Shown piece by piece: positions 60,842-64,000 of a stretch of 64,000 nt of DNA. The notes beneath the pieces were generated by a model. The model saw nothing but the letters and a program-made list of their open reading frames with translations. It searched no databases and was not told the DNA's origin. The stretch covers positions 3,720,001 to 3,784,000 of the forward strand of contig CP083650.1 in the NCBI GenBank assembly GCA_020099315.1. Reading direction: 5' to 3'. How positions within the stretch are numbered: position 1 is the first letter of the stretch; each line of letters starts with the position of its first letter. Both the position numbers and the translations under genes were made by a program. The DNA comes from Citrobacter europaeus. Its GTDB lineage: Bacteria; Pseudomonadota; Gammaproteobacteria; Enterobacterales; Enterobacteriaceae.

Positions 60842-62053
60842 CTATGGCCTGCTCAGCAGTTCTTTATAGAGCGCCTGGAGGGTATCCATATGTTTACTCA
60901 GCGCATATTTTTCACTCAACCGCGCACGACCAAGTAAGCCCATGACCCGCGCTTTCTCTGGCGAGTCGGCCAGGGCATCCATCGCATTAGCTAACTCCTG
61001 CGCATTGCCCGGTTCGAATAAAATCCCTTCGATACCGTCACGAATTTGTTCGGGGATGCCGCCAATGCGCGACCCAATAACCGGCTTGCCTAAGGACATC
61101 GCCTCTAATATCGCCATTGAACAGTTTTCATAGCATTCTGAAGGCAGGATCACCGCCCGCGCATGTTTAATAAGGTTGTCGAGGGCTTCCCCTTGTTGCA
61201 CATAACCTAAAAACTCAACGTCCGGGTATTTGGCGGCTAACTCATCGTGCAGCGGACCGTGACCCACAATTTTCAGCAGCGCTTTGTTCTGCATTTTCTC
61301 ATGCGCCGCCAACAGCGTTGCCACACCTTTTTCACGGCTCAGACGACCGAAGTACAGCATATAACCCTCGTCGCTTACCTCATCCAGGGGACGGCTGTCA
61401 TCAACGCCATTGACGATGACATCAATACGCGAATTCGGCAGCGTACGCAGTAAAACCCCACGTAAAAAGACGCTTGGCGAAACGATCACATCCAGAGCCT
61501 GGTAATTTTGCGCAATATACTGCCAGGTCGCCTCCAAAGAGAGCAGAAGACTTTTTGAGGCAGACCCTTCCTGGCAACGATACCTGAAAGCATTAAAAAC
61601 CGTTCCGGTGATACAGGAATCACACACCTTGCCGTCGCGCAGCATGGAATAGGCGGGACAGACTATCTTATAGTCATGCGCGGTCAGCACCGTTTTGCAG
61701 CCAAAATTGCGGGCAACTTTAATTAACGCCGGCGTTAACTGATGGTAAATGTTATGAAAGTGGACGATATCCGGACGCTCTTTTTGTAGTAGCGCCAGCA
61801 TCTTTTTGCAGGCCTGCGAATTATGAATAAAGTTAACCGCCGTTTTGAGCCCACCCAGCAGATTGCTTTCTTTGTGATAGTCCACATTGCTGACGAAATA
61901 ATCCGCATAGTCTGAAGGGAAATTTTTCTCATGCTGCATCGAGAAATCAATAACCTGCACACCAGCCTGTTTCAGCATATCGCGCTCTTGAAAATAAACC
62001 GTTTCCGCGCCGCCTTTAATGAAAAAAAACTTATTCACTAATAAAACTTTCAT
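60842..62053 (-). CDS. Family 4 glycosyltransferase
   Basis: A 403-residue GT-B enzyme starting MKVLLVNKFFFIKGGAETVYF. It has VHFHNIYHQLTPALIKVARNFGCKTVLTAHDYKIVCPAYSMLRDGKVCD (cysteine-rich loop) and the C-terminal donor motif LPSECYENCSMAILEAMSLGKPVIGSRIGGIPE with the two glutamates. It overlaps the neighbours almost directly. Likely adds one sugar of the repeat unit. Confidence 0.9.
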   Translation of the reverse strand: MKVLLVNKFFFIKGGAETVYFQERDMLKQAGVQVIDFSMQHEKNFPSDYADYFVSNVDYHKESNLLGGLKTAVNFIHNSQACKKMLALLQKERPDIVHFHNIYHQLTPALIKVARNFGCKTVLTAHDYKIVCPAYSMLRDGKVCDSCITGTVFNAFRYRCQEGSASKSLLLSLEATWQYIAQNYQALDVIVSPSVFLRGVLLRTLPNSRIDVIVNGVDDSRPLDEVSDEGYMLYFGRLSREKGVATLLAAHEKMQNKALLKIVGHGPLHDELAAKYPDVEFLGYVQQGEALDNLIKHARAVILPSECYENCSMAILEAMSLGKPVIGSRIGGIPEQIRDGIEGILFEPGNAQELANAMDALADSPEKARVMGLLGRARLSEKYALSKHMDTLQALYKELLSRP

Positions 62054-62067
62054 TGCGCCAGCCTTAG

Positions 62068-63057
62068 TTATTCATGAATGATTTTACTGTCAGGCGGAGT
62101 CAACGGATCGCGTACTGGTTTAGTCAAGCCTTTAACCAATCCGGCAGAAAGCACGGCCAGGTTCATTACGCTCTGCAATCCGTTCAATAACGATCGATTC
62201 TGCACGGTTTTCAGGACAATAAACGCAAGCAACGGCAAAAATGCAATGTCGAAAAGTTCGAGATTGAAGGTCACCGCCGCAATGAACAAAGCAATCAAAT
62301 AAACAGAAAAAATCGCCTCGTTCCTGACCATTTTTAACGCTTTGCCGAAATAAGGTTTTCCCCAGGCACAACGTAAAAGCTCGCCCGGAGCCTGATAGTA
62401 TCCGCTTTTCCAGCGGTGCTTGAGCATCTGAAAGGTCGGCATAGTATGGGAAGTATGAATAAAATACGGAATATTCAGACGACGCAGTTTATAACCCGCA
62501 TCGAGCAAACGCAGGCCCAGTTCGGCTTCTTCATAAGCGTGCAAATTACGGTTGGTAAGATAACCAATTTTTTCAATTGCAGATCGACGATATAACCCGC
62601 CACCGCCTAAATGGTCACTATCCCCGAGCGGATAAATTTTATTAATACGCTGCTTACGCGATTTAAATTCATAGTTAACGGCATCGTCCATTTCAACGGT
62701 TCCCGCGACGCCTGCATATTCCGGCTCAGTCTGCAAAAATGCGACAGCTTGATCCACAAAGCCCTCTTCCAGCTCCATGTCACCATCCATCAGTAGCAGA
62801 TATTCCCCTTCACTATACAGGTAACCTAACTGATGCCCGACGCCGCAGCAGCGATCGTCTGGGTTAGTTAAGGACACCACGGTCGCCCCTTTATCGATAG
62901 CAAGCTGTTGGGTGTTATCCGTTGACAGACTATCTGCCACTATAATTTTATGTGGATAATCAACAAGCTGCCGGCGAATACTGTCGATCGTTTTCTCAAT
63001 ACATTCAGATTCATTGAGTGTTTTAATACTCACTGAAATAAACGGTTTTTGGTCCAT
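62068..63057 (-). CDS. Family 2 glycosyltransferase with membrane helices
   Basis: A 329-residue GT-A enzyme with the nucleotide-sugar fold: VADSLSTDNT, LLLMDGDMELEEGF (DXD-like), and acceptor-side EEAELGLRLLDAGY. Two C-terminal membrane helices (YLIALFIAAVTFNLELFDIAFLPLLAFIVL). Fits a polyprenyl-phosphate-glycan elongating enzyme. ATG at 63057; 4 bp from the upstream gene. Confidence 0.88.
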   Translation of the reverse strand: MDQKPFISVSIKTLNESECIEKTIDSIRRQLVDYPHKIIVADSLSTDNTQQLAIDKGATVVSLTNPDDRCCGVGHQLGYLYSEGEYLLLMDGDMELEEGFVDQAVAFLQTEPEYAGVAGTVEMDDAVNYEFKSRKQRINKIYPLGDSDHLGGGGLYRRSAIEKIGYLTNRNLHAYEEAELGLRLLDAGYKLRRLNIPYFIHTSHTMPTFQMLKHRWKSGYYQAPGELLRCAWGKPYFGKALKMVRNEAIFSVYLIALFIAAVTFNLELFDIAFLPLLAFIVLKTVQNRSLLNGLQSVMNLAVLSAGLVKGLTKPVRDPLTPPDSKIIHE

Positions 63058-63061
63058 ACAA

Positions 63062-64000
63062 TTACCCTACACAGCGAAGGACGGTTCGACGAATCACTAA
63101 ACTTGATCCTAGTGATAAATAGAACAGGAATTGTAACATCGGTGTAATCATCAGTATCTGGCTGTAAGGTAAGCTAATTAAGCAACTGATAGCAAAAGCG
63201 TTAAACGCCGGTGCAAAGCTCAATAACTGGAGGTCCTGCTGGTCCAGTTGTTCAAGCGTCAGTAATGGCTTTGGCTGACAAACTTTCAGGATATAAATGA
63301 ATAAGCTAATAAAGAGTAACGTGCCGATCACCCCAACTTCCCACAGCAGCATACTCAGGGAAGTCGAGTCGAGAATTAAGTTATAGATGATATTCAAAAA
63401 GCCCGGCGACACCGTACTCCCGCTGTTAGTGGCGTTGAGCCCGTAACCAAATAACGTTCCTGAAAGCCCCCACAGATCGTTATTTTTTAACCAGAACAAA
63501 AACGTCGTAAAGCGCCCTAACTCCCCGGTAGACATAATGTAGTTCGGGTCAAAAATATAGCTTAAGGAGTCGATGAAAATGCTTAGCGAGCTTTTCGAGG
63601 GATCGCCGCCAAACGCGGAAGAATAATAGTACGCGAGGATCACGATCGACAGGCTAATCAGCAGTAACATACCTGCCACAATAACCAACAGCGTCTTCAG
63701 ATTGACCTTACTAACGTCTTTGACGTAGCTCGGTGAGATCCACACCCACGCCAGAAACAGAGGCGAAAGCAGAATGACGAACTTCACTTCGCCAATGATA
63801 CAAAGCCCGATCCCCAGAACAATGTGCAACGCCATTGACTTAAACGAGGTCAGCCCATGCTTATACTCAGAGACTTTTAACAACATAATCAACAGGCAAA
63901 ACAGGCCCATCGCGGCAGTGTTACCGCCCCCCATGGGGTCTCCGCCAAACGTGCCAACCACGGAGTCCCATTTCTCATCTTCACCACGCACCGCGACGCG
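63062..64000 (-). CDS. Partial membrane protein, O-antigen polymerase/ligase-like (N-terminus outside window)
   Basis: The visible part, about 312 codons to the right edge, has six or more membrane helices (FCLLIMLLKVSEYK, LLVIVAGMLLLISLSIVILAYYYSS, LLFISLFIYILKV, QILMITPMLQFLFYLSLGSSL) around a large loop with TGELGRFTTFLFWLKNNDLWG. The topology and the position after GT genes match Wzy/ligase-type proteins. The reading frame remains open at base 64000. The listed M start at 63991 is just an internal GTG. Confidence 0.7.
   Translation of the reverse strand, partial: RVAVRGEDEKWDSVVGTFGGDPMGGGNTAAMGLFCLLIMLLKVSEYKHGLTSFKSMALHIVLGIGLCIIGEVKFVILLSPLFLAWVWISPSYVKDVSKVNLKTLLVIVAGMLLLISLSIVILAYYYSSAFGGDPSKSSLSIFIDSLSYIFDPNYIMSTGELGRFTTFLFWLKNNDLWGLSGTLFGYGLNATNSGSTVSPGFLNIIYNLILDSTSLSMLLWEVGVIGTLLFISLFIYILKVCQPKPLLTLEQLDQQDLQLLSFAPAFNAFAISCLISLPYSQILMITPMLQFLFYLSLGSSLVIRRTVLRCVG

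Overview
The window reads as an Enterobacterales chromosome close to Citrobacter, Salmonella and Escherichia. Its genes resemble E. coli ones in sequence (mdtEF, evgAS, slp, hdeD, a melR-like gene), but some pairings are Salmonella-like (an autotransporter beside a MarT/FidL-type pair, and a large myo-inositol cluster). REP/BIME repeats of the enterobacterial type occur twice. Citrobacter is my best guess; the genus rests on gene content only.

Layout. 1-7.6 kb: most of a P4-type satellite prophage. From left to right it has a cargo gene cut by the window edge, a P2/P4-like cos site, psu-delta-sid (minus strand), an iteron origin, then vis, the CI-RNA immunity region, kil, two small genes, epsilon, cnr and the alpha primase-helicase (plus strand), ending in a second iteron cluster (crr). 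The integrase should lie left of the window. 7.9-19.1 kb: a small secreted LEA-like protein, an EAL phosphodiesterase with a CSS sensor, a 2,300-residue autotransporter, and a ToxR-type regulator with a FidL-like partner. 19.2-33.6 kb: a myo-inositol catabolic cluster (iolB, iolE, a fused iolC, two sugar dehydrogenases, a sugar ABC importer, iolD, iolA) with a divergent RpiR-type regulator. 33.8-45 kb: an acid and drug resistance block, slp, mdtEF, hdeDB, yfdX and evgSA, that brings together genes found at separate loci in E. coli K-12. 45.5-50.4 kb: an amino-sugar operon (MFS transporter, deaminase, deacetylase, ROK regulator). 50.9-55.6 kb: a MelR-like regulator, an NhaC-type antiporter with a MalY/PatB-type lyase, and a CynT-like carbonic anhydrase. 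55.8-64 kb: an exopolysaccharide-type cluster (propeller protein, galE, DUF4832 protein, small membrane protein, three glycosyltransferases, and a polymerase/ligase-like membrane protein cut by the window end).

How parts work together. In the satellite, two TGT-N12-ACA boxes place both sid and the vis-alpha transcription unit under Ogr/Delta-type activators. A short sequence (seqB) complementary to two flanking targets (seqA and seqC) shows that P4-type antisense-RNA immunity is preserved. In the acid block, an EvgA-type box lies upstream of evgA, and a widely split version lies between hdeD and yfdX, so EvgSA probably controls its neighbours directly. The EvgS here goes from its membrane segment straight to the kinase and lacks the PAS domain of E. 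coli EvgS. In the inositol cluster a shared operator-like motif lies in front of iolG and between iolA and the regulator.

I saw no rRNA, intact tRNA, CRISPR array or insertion sequence.
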